From positions 2,675,501 to 2,739,500 of the forward strand of contig NZ_CP046266.1 in NCBI RefSeq assembly GCF_009720625.1: a DNA stretch of 64,000 nt, read 5' to 3'. The stretch is from Metabacillus sediminilitoris (GTDB lineage Bacteria; Bacillota; Bacilli; Bacillales; Bacillaceae). A model generated the notes under the pieces. That model had not been told where the DNA came from. It was given only the letters and a program-made list of their open reading frames with translations, and searched no databases. Position 1 is the first letter of the stretch, and the number at the start of each line of letters is the position of its first letter. Below, one piece after another: positions 63,703 through 64,000 of the stretch. The translations under genes and the position numbers were made by a program.

Positions 63703-63765
63703 ACTATATTCACTTTTTCATTCGTAAATGTTATTTACATGAAAGTTGTGAATATAGTTTTTTTA
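63703..63765 (+). terminator. Terminator of the HD-GYP operon
   Basis: ACTATATTCAC and GTGAATATAGT form a perfect 11-bp outer stem with TTTCAT...ATGAAA inside, followed by seven T. Confidence 0.85.
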
Positions 63766-63909
63766 TTGAAGGTTTAAGAAATACTACGACTTAGTTGATG
63801 AATATTGACTTTAATCACTTCAATCATATATACTTTATCTTGAATTCAAGATTGTTTTATTTGAGATAACTTATAAAGACTTTAAATTATTTTGGAAAGG
63901 GTTGCTAAT

Positions 63910-64000
63910 ATGAATCTGAAACCACTTAAAGGTATACATCATGTATCAGCTATTACTGCAAATGCTAAGAAAAATTTTCATTTCTATACAAAAGTTCTAG
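63910..64000 (+). CDS. Glyoxalase-fold (VOC) ring-cleaving dioxygenase, start only
   Basis: The frame from ATG 63910 (AAAGGG upstream) runs to the window edge: LKGIHHVSAITANAKKNFHF. GIHHVSAI is the opening of the first VOC module of the MhqO/MhqA-type dioxygenase group, with the first metal-ligand His in IHHVS. B. subtilis members respond to quinones and catechol. Only 30 codons are visible, so the assignment rests on the N terminus. Confidence 0.65.
   Translation, partial: MNLKPLKGIHHVSAITANAKKNFHFYTKVL

Noticed and set aside
1..64000. CRISPR arrays, tRNA, rRNA, prophage or plasmid origin
   Set aside because: No spaced direct repeats, cloverleaf or rRNA motifs, phage modules or iteron-plus-Rep pairs were seen on reading; the 21-bp repeats at 4.7 kb have no spacers.

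Overview
The window is a low-GC, endospore-forming Firmicute chromosome, most likely a Bacillaceae species. Evidence: AGGAGG-type ribosome binding sites, a gltC<>gltAB locus matching the Bacillus subtilis layout, a leuA T-box, a class-I preQ1 riboswitch, a pucABCDE-type xanthine dehydrogenase operon, CwlJ/SleB-type spore germination hydrolases and lipoteichoic acid synthase. There is no tRNA, rRNA or CRISPR array, and no intact mobile element. The species cannot be named from what is visible.

Layout. 0-10 kb: end of a GMC oxidoreductase, DUF3231 and DinB genes, a DoxX-like membrane protein behind two Rex-type operators, HMG-CoA lyase, a decayed AraC/GyrI regulator, a preQ1-riboswitch-controlled transporter, a SleB-like hydrolase with a folded leader, a HEAT-repeat gene cut by an IS3-family remnant, and a divergent YeiH transporter/LysR pair. 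10-19 kb: glutamate synthase locus (gltC, gltA, gltB) and a PAS sensor kinase. 19-29 kb: spore and DNA-repair accessory region with much gene decay (cwlJ and adaA each carry one in-frame stop; a radical-SAM gene and a DUF3900 gene are shattered), plus thiosulfate import genes (tsuA/tsuB) and a Cys/His-rich 17-residue-repeat protein. 29-36 kb: two aminotransferases, a VanW lipoprotein, a YqcI/YcgG protein, a HAD phosphatase and a stress-type SDR gene with two in-frame stops. 36-44 kb: amidohydrolase plus pucABCDE behind a consensus TnrA box. 45-53 kb: T-box-leuA, a UPF1-like helicase with a degenerate PLD-like tail, a ZIP transporter and an ArsR-CadA efflux unit with its operator. 53-64 kb: lipoproteins, small unknown genes, Cys-tRNA(Pro) deacylase, a secreted HExxH protein, a cyclophilin lipoprotein, a DsbA/FrnE oxidoreductase, LtaS, an aromatic-acid MFS transporter with a cre site, a cupin-HD-GYP fusion, and the start of a glyoxalase-fold dioxygenase.

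How it works together. Nitrogen metabolism is the main theme: glutamate synthesis (gltAB), purine scavenging (amidohydrolase to xanthine dehydrogenase, TnrA-type control) and branched-chain amino acid metabolism (leuA, branched-chain aminotransferase). A second theme is redox and sulfur (DoxX under Rex-like control, thiosulfate import). Several loci are pseudogenes carrying both substitutions and indels, so either the strain is losing accessory functions or the assembly has local errors; the sequence alone cannot decide. The most novel-looking items are the Cys/His repeat protein, the helicase-PLD protein, the SD-sequestering leader of the SleB-like gene, and the cupin-HD-GYP fusion. I do not see a complete new multi-gene system.
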